The translations under genes were made by a program, and so were the position numbers. Under the pieces are notes generated by a model. The model ran no database searches. It worked only from the letters and a program-made list of their open reading frames with translations, and was not told where the DNA came from. Positions 1 through 6,847 of a stretch of 21,039 bases of DNA are shown here, piece after piece (position 1 is the first letter of the stretch; each line of letters begins with the position of its first letter). Source of the DNA: a virus; the IMG/VR virus record IMGVR_UViG_3300032299_001266, positions 1 through 21,039 of that record; one strand, given 5' to 3'.

Positions 1-443
1 AATTCGTTGTCGAGTTGAAATTTCCAATTATCCGATTCAATAACTTCAACCATTCTTGATTCTCGGTCTCTGTGCCACTTTAGTTCTCCATCATCAACTG
101 ATTCGGTGAACACCCTTAAACTTTTACCTTCACTTATTGTTTCATCATATGGATGTGTATTTTTTTCTGATTTATTTAAATAAACCATAACCGTATTATC
201 ATCTTCACCGATAAATACAACCCCCATTTTAACATAGTCAATAATAATTTTGGTAACATCAAATTTGATGGTATCACTCAATGCTGGATTACTTTCAATA
301 TAAAAAGTATATCCACCTAAAACATTTTTACGAATATTAGATATTGATAAAGAAACTTCATAACCAAATTTTTTCTTTATTTTTGGTTCCGCAAATTTTT
401 TCAAATATGCGATTATAACTTTTTTCAATACTTCATTACCCAT
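1..443 (-). CDS. Hypothetical protein, C-terminus off the window edge
   Basis: An open frame begins at the ATG complementary to 441-443 (MGNEVLKKVIIAYLKKF) and stays open to base 1, giving 147 visible codons; the stop lies outside the window. The start overlaps the stop of the upstream gene by one base (TGATG), so translational coupling is likely. The visible protein is mixed alpha/beta with no signal peptide or membrane segment. A charged stretch near residues 127-135 (WHRDRESRM) precedes an EVIESDNWKF segment. I do not recognise the family. Pairing with the neighbouring ARHNC/YWSC-like gene suggests they work together, but that is inference from coupling only. Confidence 0.75.
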   Translation of the reverse strand, partial: MGNEVLKKVIIAYLKKFAEPKIKKKFGYEVSLSISNIRKNVLGGYTFYIESNPALSDTIKFDVTKIIIDYVKMGVVFIGEDDNTVMVYLNKSEKNTHPYDETISEGKSLRVFTESVDDGELKWHRDRESRMVEVIESDNWKFQLDNE

Positions 444-1018
444 CACCAATACCCTCCGTAAGTTTTACCGCCCCATAGGTGCGCATATCGGTTAATTCTA
501 CACGACCAGTACCCCGCTGTCATTCTATCTTTTTTTGCTTTACAATTATGTCTTGAAGCAAATTTACGTCTTGCCTCAGGATTTGATACTTTAGCGGATA
601 AACCACCTTTAACGTCACCAAATGAAATCTTTTTTACTTTACCTGTTGATGGATTTTTAACATATACAACATATTTTTTACCACCACCGGTGTTTCTCAT
701 AGGTCTACCTAATTGAACTTTCCTTCCTTTATACTCCGCCTCATTGATTTGTTCTACAATATATGGAACTTCTAAACGAACCACTTCACCATTTGACAAT
801 TTAACTTGTTTTCCAAAATCGGATTCTACTAACCATTTATCACTCAAACCAATTTGTATTTTATTTTGGTTATATAGCTCTCTAACTTCATTGATTAGTC
901 CAAAAAAATTATCAGAATAAGGTCTGTAAATATTTTCAGTTAATGATATTCCTTCATCTAAATGAAATTCAAGATTTTTAGAAACTTCGGCTTCTGTTAT
1001 TAAAATTAATGGTGTCAT
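443..1018 (-). CDS. Tagged basic protein with ARHNC/YWSC-like C-terminal domain
   Basis: A 191-residue protein. I chose the ATG at 1018 rather than an upstream in-frame start because it lies 13 bases after an ATATTTAT motif and avoids overlap with the divergent gene at 1055. The N-terminus (MTPLILITEAEVSKNL) resembles the ITE-type tag seen on other proteins here. The C-terminal half holds a glycine/lysine-rich stretch (residues 105-135, YVVYVKNPSTGKVKKISFGD) and a conserved-looking end with RRKFASRHNC (150-159) and GYWSCR (169-174), so C159 and C173 could bind metal or form a disulfide. Similar C-terminal motifs occur, from memory, in uncharacterised proteins of large marine myoviruses. The function is unknown; a virion-related role is an inference. 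Confidence 0.8.
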   Translation of the reverse strand: MTPLILITEAEVSKNLEFHLDEGISLTENIYRPYSDNFFGLINEVRELYNQNKIQIGLSDKWLVESDFGKQVKLSNGEVVRLEVPYIVEQINEAEYKGRKVQLGRPMRNTGGGKKYVVYVKNPSTGKVKKISFGDVKGGLSAKVSNPEARRKFASRHNCKAKKDRMTAGYWSCRINRYAHLWGGKTYGGYW

Positions 1019-1019
1019 A

Positions 1020-1050
1020 TTTGTTTTTAATATAAATATTCGTATCTTTG
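1020..1050 (+). promoter_or_regulatory. Bacteroidota-type promoter, 4 nt before the start codon
   Basis: TTTG at 1020-1023, 19 bases, then TATCTTTG at 1043-1050, matching the Bacteroidota -33/-7 consensus. The ATG at 1055 follows after only 4 bases, which predicts a leaderless mRNA for the 1055-1683 operon. Confidence 0.8.
1032..1039 (-). promoter_or_regulatory. ATATTTAT motif before gene 443-1018
   Basis: ATATTTAT on the minus strand, 13 bases before the ATG at 1018. It lies inside the spacer of the divergent TAnnTTTG promoter, so the two could compete for polymerase. Confidence 0.5.
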
Positions 1051-1054
1051 TAAA

Positions 1055-1258
1055 ATGAAAGAGCAAATTATCTATTGTGAACGTTGTGGGGATAAATTAA
1101 ACCCTAATACTGCCGTTTGGCTTGAATTGTCAAATACTGATGGTAATTATTACGCTGAAAATGAATTCCCGTCTGACCATGTAAGTCAGGGTGGTTTTTC
1201 ATTTGGAAAGGCTTGTGCAAAAACGGAAATAAAAGAGACTAAACAAAGATTAAAATAA
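1055..1258 (+). CDS. Small CxxC protein, unknown
   Basis: A 67-residue protein that begins MKEQIIYCERCGDKL. The Cys-x-x-Cys at residues 8-11 looks like half of a zinc knuckle; a single further Cys (C54) follows in GKACAKTE, so a full four-ligand site is not evident. Its stop overlaps the next ATG by one base (TAATG), so it is cotranscribed and probably translationally coupled with the P-loop kinase-like gene. The start is fixed by a TAnnTTTG promoter ending 4 bases upstream. I do not recognise a named family; its place as first gene of this two-gene unit suggests an accessory role for the kinase. Confidence 0.75.
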   Translation: MKEQIIYCERCGDKLNPNTAVWLELSNTDGNYYAENEFPSDHVSQGGFSFGKACAKTEIKETKQRLK

Positions 1259-1683
1259 TGAACACTCAAAAGACTTTATACATCGTAAGAGGCGTATCAG
1301 GCTCAGGTAAATCAACATTTGCCAAAAAATTGGTTCATGATGATTTTTTAGTTTGTGAAGCGGATAAGTACTTCATTAACGAAGAAAATGGTAAATATGA
1401 GTTTGACATATCTAAAATAAGAGATGCTCATAAATGGTGTCAAAACTTGGTTGAGACCTATATGAAAGATAGTTTGATTAACGACCAATATTATCGTGAA
1501 ATTGCGGTATCCAACACATTCACTCAAGAATGGGAAATGGAACCCTATTTTGAATTGGCAAAAAAATATGGTTATACCGTGTTTACACTTATCGTTGAAA
1601 ACAGGCATGGTGGTGTTAACCAACACGGAGTACCCGAAGAAAAAATTAAAATAATGAAAGACAGGTTCGAAATTAAATTATAG
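1258..1683 (+). CDS. P-loop kinase of the AAA_33 / polynucleotide 5'-kinase-like type
   Basis: A 141-residue protein with a Walker A motif GVSGSGKST at residues 12-20. An acidic AD-KYF segment (36-39), a YEFD...AHKWCQ region (47-61), a VSNTFTQEWEMEPY segment (84-97) and a KKYGYTVFTLIVEN strand (102-115) follow. This order matches the compact N4BP2-like / AAA_33 kinases related to polynucleotide kinase, which phosphorylate 5'-OH ends of RNA or DNA using ATP; R116 and the following HGGVNQHGVP may form the lid. It is single-domain, with no phosphatase or ligase fused. It shares an operon with the CxxC peptide. The family call is good; substrate (RNA end, DNA end or small molecule) is not shown. 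Confidence 0.8.
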   Translation: MNTQKTLYIVRGVSGSGKSTFAKKLVHDDFLVCEADKYFINEENGKYEFDISKIRDAHKWCQNLVETYMKDSLINDQYYREIAVSNTFTQEWEMEPYFELAKKYGYTVFTLIVENRHGGVNQHGVPEEKIKIMKDRFEIKL

Positions 1684-1700
1684 TGTGAAATTATTCTTGA

Positions 1701-1726
1701 ATATTTATCAATTTGTTGATATTTAT
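1701..1726 (+). promoter_or_regulatory. Double ATATTTAT motif before gene 1744
   Basis: Two copies of ATATTTAT, at 1701-1708 and 1719-1726, both on the sense strand. The second lies 17 bases before the ATG at 1744. Confidence 0.45.
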
Positions 1727-1743
1727 TGAATAAACACATTTTT

Positions 1744-2265
1744 ATGAGTAGAAATATCATTGACGAAAGAAAACTTCGTAAAGCAATTAGACGACATATT
1801 TTAGAACAGACAAATATTCAACAAGATTCTAAAAAAGAAAATTCTGAAGGAAAACAGAGATGCGTTTCAGGTAATGTTACACCGTTAGATGAAATCATAG
1901 GCCCTTCTGATAGTTTTTCAAAATACGCCAAAAATTTAAACAAACGTGATGGCGGAATTAACGGAATGGTCGATACTTTAGACATGTTAAGAACACTAAG
2001 ACTTCATCCTGACATTAGCGATGGCGGTGAACACTTATCATATGGTTTGATGAACCATTTAAATAAGTTTAGAAATAAAAATTACTTTGACGAGACTAAC
2101 GGTGGGTGTACTAAAGCAATGGATAAAGTAATTGAACTATATAAAGAAAGTGAGCACGGTGAAGAATTAGTCAAAGACATAGAAAAGGTTTTAAGACACA
2201 ATGACCCAAGTCCGAGAGCAAAAGAATATCTTAAAAGATGTCTTACATTAATTAAAGAAAAATAA
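1744..2265 (+). CDS. Tagged hypothetical protein
   Basis: A 173-residue, mostly helical, charged protein. An earlier in-frame TTG at 1726 lies inside an ATATTTAT motif, so the ATG at 1744 is the better start. The N-terminus MSRNIIDERKLRKAIRRHIL is an amphipathic basic helix, a looser relative of the tag on other proteins in this window. The body has no motif I recognise; residues around 85-105 (ISDGGEHLSYGLMNHL) and two cysteines (near 121 and 163) are the most distinctive points. It ends just before a cluster of three hairpins, the last of which is a good terminator. Function unknown. Confidence 0.75.
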   Translation: MSRNIIDERKLRKAIRRHILEQTNIQQDSKKENSEGKQRCVSGNVTPLDEIIGPSDSFSKYAKNLNKRDGGINGMVDTLDMLRTLRLHPDISDGGEHLSYGLMNHLNKFRNKNYFDETNGGCTKAMDKVIELYKESEHGEELVKDIEKVLRHNDPSPRAKEYLKRCLTLIKEK

Positions 2266-2284
2266 TCCTCTAATGAGGACTTTT
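2266..2284 (+). terminator. Hairpin directly after the stop codon
   Basis: TCCTC-TAAT-GAGGA (2266-2279) followed by CTTTT. A short stem with a weak T run; a first, possibly leaky terminator of gene 1744-2265. Confidence 0.45.
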
Positions 2285-2313
2285 AGGACCGTTATCGTTT
2301 CGGTAACAAAATT

Positions 2314-2340
2314 AAGGGGAATTCGCTACTCCCCTTTTTT
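2314..2340 (+). terminator. Rho-independent terminator
   Basis: AAGGGGA (2314-2320), a 9-base loop and TCCCCTT (2330-2336) running into six T. It is preceded at 2291-2307 by another hairpin (GTTATCG-TTT-CGGTAAC, one T-G pair). Confidence 0.8.
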
Positions 2341-2357
2341 ATTTGATAATTTTTCAT

Positions 2358-2365
2358 TACCTTTG
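2358..2365 (+). promoter_or_regulatory. TAnnTTTG promoter element
   Basis: TACCTTTG, 13 bases before the ATG at 2379. No clear TTG is seen at the -33 position; the region there is the T run of the upstream terminator. Confidence 0.6.
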
Positions 2366-2378
2366 TAAAAAAATTAAG

Positions 2379-2987
2379 ATGAAAACTAACTTTACAGATT
2401 CATTTTTTGATAGTTTTAAAAGAATGGTCAATAGAAATAAGTGGTATTGGAAACTTTGGGATTTATTCAGATATGATATTCCAAGATTCTTTTGTAATTT
2501 ATGGATTTTTCGTAAAAATTTATGGAACCATACTTGGTATAATGGTGATGGGTCTATTCTGCCTTGGGTGAAAACCGCAGTTGATGATATGTCTTGGAGG
2601 ATTGAGAAAAATGGTAATGAAGTGGAGGAAAGTCGTATGAAAAAGGTTGCCAAAATGAAACGTCTATCTTATTTAATTGATGTGTGTGTTAATGATACTT
2701 TTATTGAGGAAGCCGAAAAAGAATTAGGTATTAATATGATTTTGCACGATTGGGAATTTGAGCCTGTTGAAGGTAAGACTGACGTATATCAATTAAAAGA
2801 CAAAGATACCCCCGAAGAAAAGGAAATTAATTCAAAGATTTTAAAAAGAGCTCACCAAATTCAAAAAGAGTATTGGGAAGAACTTTGTAAAATAATTAAA
2901 GGCCCTGATTATGACGCAATTAGAGCGTCAAATGAAGATTTCGATAAATTATACGATGGTTCTGACATTAGAGCTTGGTGGGATTAA
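2379..2987 (+). CDS. Hypothetical aromatic-rich phage protein
   Basis: A 202-residue protein starting MKTNFTDSFFDSFKR; an upstream in-frame start is rejected because the TAnnTTTG element would fall inside the coding region. Residues 18-55 are strikingly rich in Trp, Phe and Tyr, with W-Y-W-K-L-W, a DIPRFFCNLW segment and W-N-H-T-W-Y. An acidic helical part and a final SDIRAWWD follow. The aromatic stretch is broken by charges and is not a clean membrane helix. From memory, similar aromatic-rich hypothetical proteins occur in many large phages; no function is known to me. It is transcribed from its own promoter and is followed at once by the promoter of the phosphoesterase gene. Confidence 0.8.
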   Translation: MKTNFTDSFFDSFKRMVNRNKWYWKLWDLFRYDIPRFFCNLWIFRKNLWNHTWYNGDGSILPWVKTAVDDMSWRIEKNGNEVEESRMKKVAKMKRLSYLIDVCVNDTFIEEAEKELGINMILHDWEFEPVEGKTDVYQLKDKDTPEEKEINSKILKRAHQIQKEYWEELCKIIKGPDYDAIRASNEDFDKLYDGSDIRAWWD

Positions 2988-3005
2988 AAAAAAGTTGTAT
3001 ATTTG
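2975..3005 (+). promoter_or_regulatory. Bacteroidota-type promoter, 4 nt before the start codon
   Basis: TTG at 2975-2977, 20 bases, TATATTTG at 2998-3005, then 4 bases to the ATG at 3010. It overlaps the end of the upstream gene (stop at 2985-2987) and predicts a leaderless mRNA. Confidence 0.78.
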
Positions 3006-3009
3006 TAGT

Positions 3010-3702
3010 ATGAAAATAACATTGTTGAGCGACACTCATAATAAACATAAACAAATCACAGATGATTTGCCAGGTGGTGAACTTATATTACACGCTGGTG
3101 ATATGACCAGTATGGGTTATAAGCACGAATTAATTAATTTCTTCAAATGGTATGAAAGTTTAAGTAATTACGACCATAAAGTTTTTATTGCCGGAAATCA
3201 TGATTGGGGGTTTCAAGACAACACTAACGAAATTAAAACTTTATTGGAAGATTATCCTTTTATCGATTATCTTGAGGATAACATGTATGTTCTTGGGGAT
3301 GACTACCAAACCGCAATTAAGATTTGGGGTAGTCCTTGGCAACCTGAGTTCTACAATTGGGCGTTCAACTTACCACGAAATGGTGAAAAATTAAAAAACA
3401 AATGGGAAATGATTCCAATGAACACCGATATTTTAATCACTCACGGACCTGCTTGGGGTTATGTTGATGATGTTGAGGGTCGAAGAGGTGAACATTTGGG
3501 TTGTGAATTACTTACCGAAAGAATTAAGGTGGTAAAACCAAAGATTCATCTTTGTGGTCACATTCACACAGGTAATGGTTATATGTTTGATGGTGATACT
3601 CATTATATCAACGCGGCGGTTCTTAATGAAAGATATAATTACGCTCACAAACCATTTAACATCGAATGGGACCCCGAAACAAATGATTTACAATTCATTT
3701 AA
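3010..3702 (+). CDS. Calcineurin-like metallophosphoesterase, MPPED type
   Basis: A 230-residue enzyme with the full metal-binding set: D8-x-H10 (SDTHNKH), GD at 30-31 (LHAGDMTS), GNHD at 62-65, H145 (THGP) and GHIH at 183-186. The WGSPWQPEFYNWAF segment at 106-119 is typical of the MPPED1/MPPED2-like branch, cytosolic phosphodiesterases with broad substrates. I chose the ATG at 3010 over an upstream in-frame start within the previous gene because a TAnnTTTG promoter ends 4 bases before it and the sequence after it begins directly with the first metal motif. The next gene starts 12 bases after the stop, so both probably share a transcript. The substrate is unknown; cyclic nucleotides or nucleic-acid ends are possibilities. 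Confidence 0.88.
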   Translation: MKITLLSDTHNKHKQITDDLPGGELILHAGDMTSMGYKHELINFFKWYESLSNYDHKVFIAGNHDWGFQDNTNEIKTLLEDYPFIDYLEDNMYVLGDDYQTAIKIWGSPWQPEFYNWAFNLPRNGEKLKNKWEMIPMNTDILITHGPAWGYVDDVEGRRGEHLGCELLTERIKVVKPKIHLCGHIHTGNGYMFDGDTHYINAAVLNERYNYAHKPFNIEWDPETNDLQFI

Positions 3703-3714
3703 TAAAAAAACACT

Positions 3715-4335
3715 ATGAAAAATTACGTATTAGTTATTACTGGTTGGGAAACAAACGCATCAGGACACAAATTAACAAATGAAGAAGTTGACATTATTGA
3801 AAACTATAAAGAAGAAAATGGGGTTGATAATTTAAGTGATGTTAATTATGAACTTGAGGAAACCCTTGAAAATTACCAACCTTTTGACACGAATATGTGG
3901 GTTATAGACAAACCAGCAGTGAATGATATACTTCATTTTCTTTTGTTTGAGTCGGATAATATGGAAAAACCAATTTTAGAATTTGGTTATAACGATTTAG
4001 GCGACCATTCTAACTATGAAGAAGATTTTGAATCTAAGATTCTAAATGGACACCCGATAAAAGATAAAGAAGAAAATATCTTACTTTGGATTGAAGAAAA
4101 CAAAGGGTGGATTTGTGATTTTGCCTTTGAGTCTGAAGAGGAACCTAAACCATCTGATTTTACCGTTAAAGAGGGATTTATTGAAACCCCCGATGGTGAT
4201 TGGGATTTTATTGATGAGGTCTATCTCAAAGGTGAAAAACTTGATATGAATTACAATCATCAAAGCACTGATGGTAAAGGGTTAACCGTGGTGTTGTGGA
4301 CATTAAATGATGTTAGGAGTTGGGATGAAGAATAA
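3715..4335 (+). CDS. Acidic hypothetical protein
   Basis: A 206-residue, strongly acidic protein (many Asp and Glu, for example EEDFESK and ESEEEPKPSD), beginning MKNYVLVITGWETNASG. It has no membrane segment, signal peptide or motif I recognise. It follows the metallophosphoesterase by 12 bases and ends at a symmetrical terminator, so it is the last gene of that unit. Such acidity could reflect DNA mimicry or simply a soluble accessory protein; there is no direct evidence for either. Confidence 0.8.
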   Translation: MKNYVLVITGWETNASGHKLTNEEVDIIENYKEENGVDNLSDVNYELEETLENYQPFDTNMWVIDKPAVNDILHFLLFESDNMEKPILEFGYNDLGDHSNYEEDFESKILNGHPIKDKEENILLWIEENKGWICDFAFESEEEPKPSDFTVKEGFIETPDGDWDFIDEVYLKGEKLDMNYNHQSTDGKGLTVVLWTLNDVRSWDEE

Positions 4336-4360
4336 AAAAAGGGGTTTAAACCCCTTTTTT
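4334..4360 (+). terminator. Bidirectional terminator
   Basis: A7-GGGG-TTTAAA-CCCC-T6 perfect palindrome between convergent genes ending at 4335 (+) and 4364 (-). It can terminate both transcripts. Confidence 0.9.
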
Positions 4361-4363
4361 GTT

Positions 4364-5278
4364 TTATAAACTTAACAACATTTGTACTAATTCGGGTTGT
4401 GGGAACATATCCACTTTTCCTCTCATAACATTTGTATGGTTCCACATACCTTTGGTTCTTTCACATAAAGCAACATCCGTTCTATCAAAAGCCACAAATT
4501 CACCTTCTTTTTTTATTAGTTCGATTAATCCTTTTGTTACATTAATTGAATCTCTGTTTGCAATGAATAATACTAATTCTTTTAAATTATCAATTTGATT
4601 ATCAGAATATTTATGCCAATGTTTAAAACCTCTAAAAGGTTGGGATAACTCAACGATTTGACTTGGGTGAACTTCAGTACCAACATAGGTGTAAAATTTA
4701 TCAGGATTTAATTTCACCCAAACACCCTTTTTAGTATAACCACCTTTGGTTAATTGACCAAAATTACATACTTCAATACCCACGGAATTTCTGTGTATAA
4801 CATTATTACCAGTACCTAAATGCCACCCATATCCACCGTCAGGAATACATTTAACAACTTCACCATCAAATTTCTCATCATCACCTTTTATTGATTGACC
4901 ACCAATTACAAATTCCGTTGCAATTTGACCTCGAGTGTCATTACCCCAAGCACTAATAGTGTTATATGGATTATGCCATCCGGCGGTATGGTGTAAAAAT
5001 AACCATTCTTTTTTGGTTGGTCCTGAAAAATATTGGCCTCTAGGTAATAATTTTTCTTTAATAAGAATTTCACTATTTTCCACGATGTCGGTTGTTGAAA
5101 TACCCATAGCGTTCCATGTTATATGTCCAACAACACCATCATCCAATAGTCCATTTTGTTTTTGCCATTTTTTAACCGCCTTTTCAGTATTGGGACCGAA
5201 ATCACCATCAACGTAAATGTTTAAGAATTCTTGTAGCAATTCTACGTTTCTACCTTTTGTACCAATTTTTAATATCAT
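4364..5278 (-). CDS. N-acetylmuramoyl-L-alanine amidase (Amidase_2) with N-terminal peptidoglycan-binding domain
   Basis: A 304-residue endolysin-like enzyme that cuts the bond between MurNAc and the stem peptide. Residues 2-58 are a PG_binding_1 domain (GTKGRNVELLQEFLN, VDGDFGPNT, AVKKWQKQNGL). The Amidase_2 domain shows HHTAGWHNP at 96-104 (first Zn ligand H96), GYGWHLG at 149-155, NSVGIEVCN at 164-172 (E169 likely catalytic) and WNHTNVMRGKVDMFP at 279-293 (H281 and D290 as further ligands, K287). There is no signal peptide, so export depends on a holin or delivery from a virion. It lacks the ITE tag. An ATATTTAT motif lies 13 bases upstream, in a divergent region shared with the tagged SleB-type hydrolase. 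Confidence 0.92.
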   Translation of the reverse strand: MILKIGTKGRNVELLQEFLNIYVDGDFGPNTEKAVKKWQKQNGLLDDGVVGHITWNAMGISTTDIVENSEILIKEKLLPRGQYFSGPTKKEWLFLHHTAGWHNPYNTISAWGNDTRGQIATEFVIGGQSIKGDDEKFDGEVVKCIPDGGYGWHLGTGNNVIHRNSVGIEVCNFGQLTKGGYTKKGVWVKLNPDKFYTYVGTEVHPSQIVELSQPFRGFKHWHKYSDNQIDNLKELVLFIANRDSINVTKGLIELIKKEGEFVAFDRTDVALCERTKGMWNHTNVMRGKVDMFPQPELVQMLLSL

Positions 5279-5291
5279 AACTTTTTATTTA

Positions 5292-5299
5292 ATAAATAT
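5292..5299 (-). promoter_or_regulatory. ATATTTAT motif before the amidase gene
   Basis: ATATTTAT on the minus strand, 13 bases before the ATG at 5278. Back-to-back with the plus-strand copy at 5310-5317, 10 bases apart. Confidence 0.5.
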
Positions 5300-5309
5300 A
5301 TATTAAAGA

Positions 5310-5317
5310 ATATTTAT
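5310..5317 (+). promoter_or_regulatory. ATATTTAT motif, 5 nt before a start codon
   Basis: ATATTTAT, 5 bases before the ATG at 5323. If it is a -10-like element the transcript would start at or very near the start codon. Confidence 0.5.
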
Positions 5318-5322
5318 ACAAT

Positions 5323-6162
5323 ATGAAACTAATTATCACTGAAAATCAATTAAAAATCCTTATTAAAGAGATTGAAAACCCATGTCCAAAAGGTACCGCA
5401 GAAAATGAATTAATCGCTTTGTCTCAAGTTGAGAGTGGTTCGGTAATTAAAAAAGGGTATTGTAATACCAACAAAGAATCCGCAATCGTTAAAATCCAAT
5501 TAATGTTGCAAAATAAAGGATTATTAGATGTTAAAAATTATAATGGATATTACGGTGATAAAACTCAAAACGCGATTAAAAAACTTTTTGAACCCGAAGT
5601 TATTCAGGGAACAATGATAGGTAAAAAAACATTAGAAAAATTAAAAACATATAAAACATCGGTCAATAAAATTAATTCAAAACCTAATAATATTTCGGAA
5701 AAAGAATCTGAAAAATTGTTTAATTCTTTACCCACAAATGAAAAAAAGTTGGTTTGCACTTTGTTAGGGGAGGCTGGTGGTGAGTCCAATCCGATTAAAG
5801 GTATGACCGCAGTTGCAAATGTATTACAAAATAGAGCCAAAAATAACCATTATAATTTTGGTGGTTCTGCGGTTGAGCAAGCATTATATCCTTCACAATT
5901 TTCAATGTGGAATAAATATAATAAAGGTTCTGAAAAATTACAAAACGTTTATGACAAATATAAAAAGCATGGACAAATGAAGAATGCCATCGATATTGTC
6001 AAATCAATTGGTAATTTAAAAGATATTACAGGTGGTGCAAAATTTTATTATGCTAACTATGTCTCACCGAATTGGAGTAAAGAAACTAATGATAGTATTT
6101 TTGTTAAGACGGCAACAATTGGAAAACATATATTTGGTAATATTTTAAAAAAGAAAAAATGA
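5323..6162 (+). CDS. Tagged cell-wall hydrolase, SleB (Hydrolase_2) type
   Basis: A 279-residue protein in three parts. Residues 1-17 are the tag MKLIITENQLKILIKEI. Residues about 50-108 form a peptidoglycan-binding-like repeat (AIVKIQLMLQNKGLLD, YYGDKTQNAIKKLF). Residues about 140-275 are a SleB-type hydrolase: LLGEAGGE at 147-154 (E150 likely catalytic), GMTAVANVLQNRAKNN at 160-175, ALYPSQFSMW at 187-196, GGAKFYYANYVSPNW at 237-251 and IGKHIF at 266-271. SleB enzymes are lytic transglycosylases or muramidases acting on peptidoglycan. No signal peptide is present. The stop overlaps the next start (ATGA), coupling it with the next tagged gene. A virion-borne lysin is my preferred reading of tag plus enzyme. 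Confidence 0.88.
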   Translation: MKLIITENQLKILIKEIENPCPKGTAENELIALSQVESGSVIKKGYCNTNKESAIVKIQLMLQNKGLLDVKNYNGYYGDKTQNAIKKLFEPEVIQGTMIGKKTLEKLKTYKTSVNKINSKPNNISEKESEKLFNSLPTNEKKLVCTLLGEAGGESNPIKGMTAVANVLQNRAKNNHYNFGGSAVEQALYPSQFSMWNKYNKGSEKLQNVYDKYKKHGQMKNAIDIVKSIGNLKDITGGAKFYYANYVSPNWSKETNDSIFVKTATIGKHIFGNILKKKK

Positions 6163-6509
6163 AACTAATCATAACAGAAAGTCAGAAGAATAAGATTATT
6201 GAAAAGGTAATCTTTAAATATTTGGATAAACAAAACTATAATCAATTAGAAATTAATAATAGATTATACTTTGTTAAAAATGTTGGTGACAAAGATGCCG
6301 ACATTAGATTCGATATAAGTGATGGTTGGTGTTCTATTCATTATGATTTGATATCATTTTTTTCGAGGATGATGGGTATTGAAGACGATGATATTAAAGC
6401 GATTATCGGAAGGTGGGTTGAACATACCCTACAAATGGAGGTGGAACACACCCACAGGGTCGGTAAGTCCTTGATGGGTTTGTTGAACATACCCTACAAA
6501 TTAATATAG
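6159..6509 (+). CDS. Small tagged protein, unknown
   Basis: A 116-residue protein beginning MKLIITESQKNKIIEKV, with the same tag as its neighbour but different codons for several residues. The body has a short beta region (RLYFVKNVGDKDADIRFD), then IEDDDIKAIIGRWVEHTLQ and a C-terminal LLNIPYKLI. A 20-base exact repeat occurs twice in its last 95 bases and is read in different frames (WVEHTLQM and LNIPYKL). It overlaps the SleB-type gene by 4 bases. It ends 2 bases before the stop of a convergent minus-strand gene, with no terminator in between. Function unknown; not a family I can name. Confidence 0.78.
   Translation: MKLIITESQKNKIIEKVIFKYLDKQNYNQLEINNRLYFVKNVGDKDADIRFDISDGWCSIHYDLISFFSRMMGIEDDDIKAIIGRWVEHTLQMEVEHTHRVGKSLMGLLNIPYKLI
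6417..6501 (+). repeat. 20-bp exact direct repeat read in two frames, with a third imperfect copy
   Basis: GTTGAACATACCCTACAAAT occurs at 6417-6436 and 6482-6501, a 65-bp offset that is not a multiple of three. A third copy matching 15 of 17 bases lies at 6802-6818. In one frame the third copy reads KS...CLNIPYN, similar to the GKS...LLNIPYK end of the gene above, so it may be a relic of a related gene. Confidence 0.8.
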
Positions 6510-6511
6510 AA

Positions 6512-6673
6512 TTATTTTAATTTAGAGGTTCTGATTGGCTTGTATTTAATCTCAACCTCATAAGGGTTTATTTTACTTATTTTTATATCGTATTTCCAAA
6601 TACTAATGGTTTCATTTGTTTCAAAAATTCTCACCCATTTATTAACCTCAGTTTGTGTTGATTTTTTACTCAT
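6512..6673 (-). CDS. 53-aa basic hypothetical protein
   Basis: An open frame from the ATG complementary to 6671-6673 to the TAA complementary to 6512-6514. The product starts MSKKSTQTEVNKWVRIF and ends with a lysine-rich tail (IKYKPIRTSKLK). It is supported mainly by its promoter: TATATTTG on the minus strand ends 4 bases before the ATG, the same spacing as at four other genes here. The alternation of charged and hydrophobic residues (WKYDIKISKINPYEVEIKY) suggests a small beta-rich fold. It fills an otherwise empty stretch between two tagged plus-strand genes. No family recognised. Confidence 0.72.
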   Translation of the reverse strand: MSKKSTQTEVNKWVRIFETNETISIWKYDIKISKINPYEVEIKYKPIRTSKLK

Positions 6674-6677
6674 ATTG

Positions 6678-6685
6678 CAAATATA
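6678..6685 (-). promoter_or_regulatory. TAnnTTTG promoter element, 4 nt before the start codon
   Basis: TATATTTG on the minus strand, then CAAT and the ATG at 6673. No clear TTG at the -33 position; that part is A/T only. Confidence 0.6.
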
Positions 6686-6834
6686 TAAAAAAAATAAAAA
6701 TTTTTAGGTGTTTTAGAAACAAAAAAAGTTTAAATGAACTAATTAATGATTTAAATCAATCAAAAACTAAGATTTTGAAAAGTGTGTCGATTACGTTCTG
6801 TTTGAATATACCTTACAATAAATTTAATTTTCAT

Positions 6835-6842
6835 GTATTTAT
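6835..6842 (+). promoter_or_regulatory. ATATTTAT-like motif (GTATTTAT), 5 nt before a start codon
   Basis: GTATTTAT followed by 5 bases and the ATG at 6848. One mismatch from the motif, same spacing as at 5323. Confidence 0.4.
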
Positions 6843-6847
6843 CATGT

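Noticed and set aside
1348-1626. 92-codon minus-strand frame inside the P-loop kinase gene
   Set aside because: Complement of a clear coding region with a Walker A motif; no promoter and no protein-like composition.
1726-1743. TTG start for the gene at 1744
   Set aside because: The codon is inside an ATATTTAT motif; the ATG at 1744 gives the tag-like N-terminus directly.
4607-4614. ATATTTAT inside the amidase gene (and at 5912, 17756, 17819, 19049, 20693)
   Set aside because: They lie within coding regions, antisense, with no gene start nearby; treated as background of an AT-rich sequence.
5292-5317. T4-type late promoter TATAAATA
   Set aside because: The recurrent motif is in the opposite sense (ATATTTAT toward the gene), so identity with T4 late promoters is not supported.
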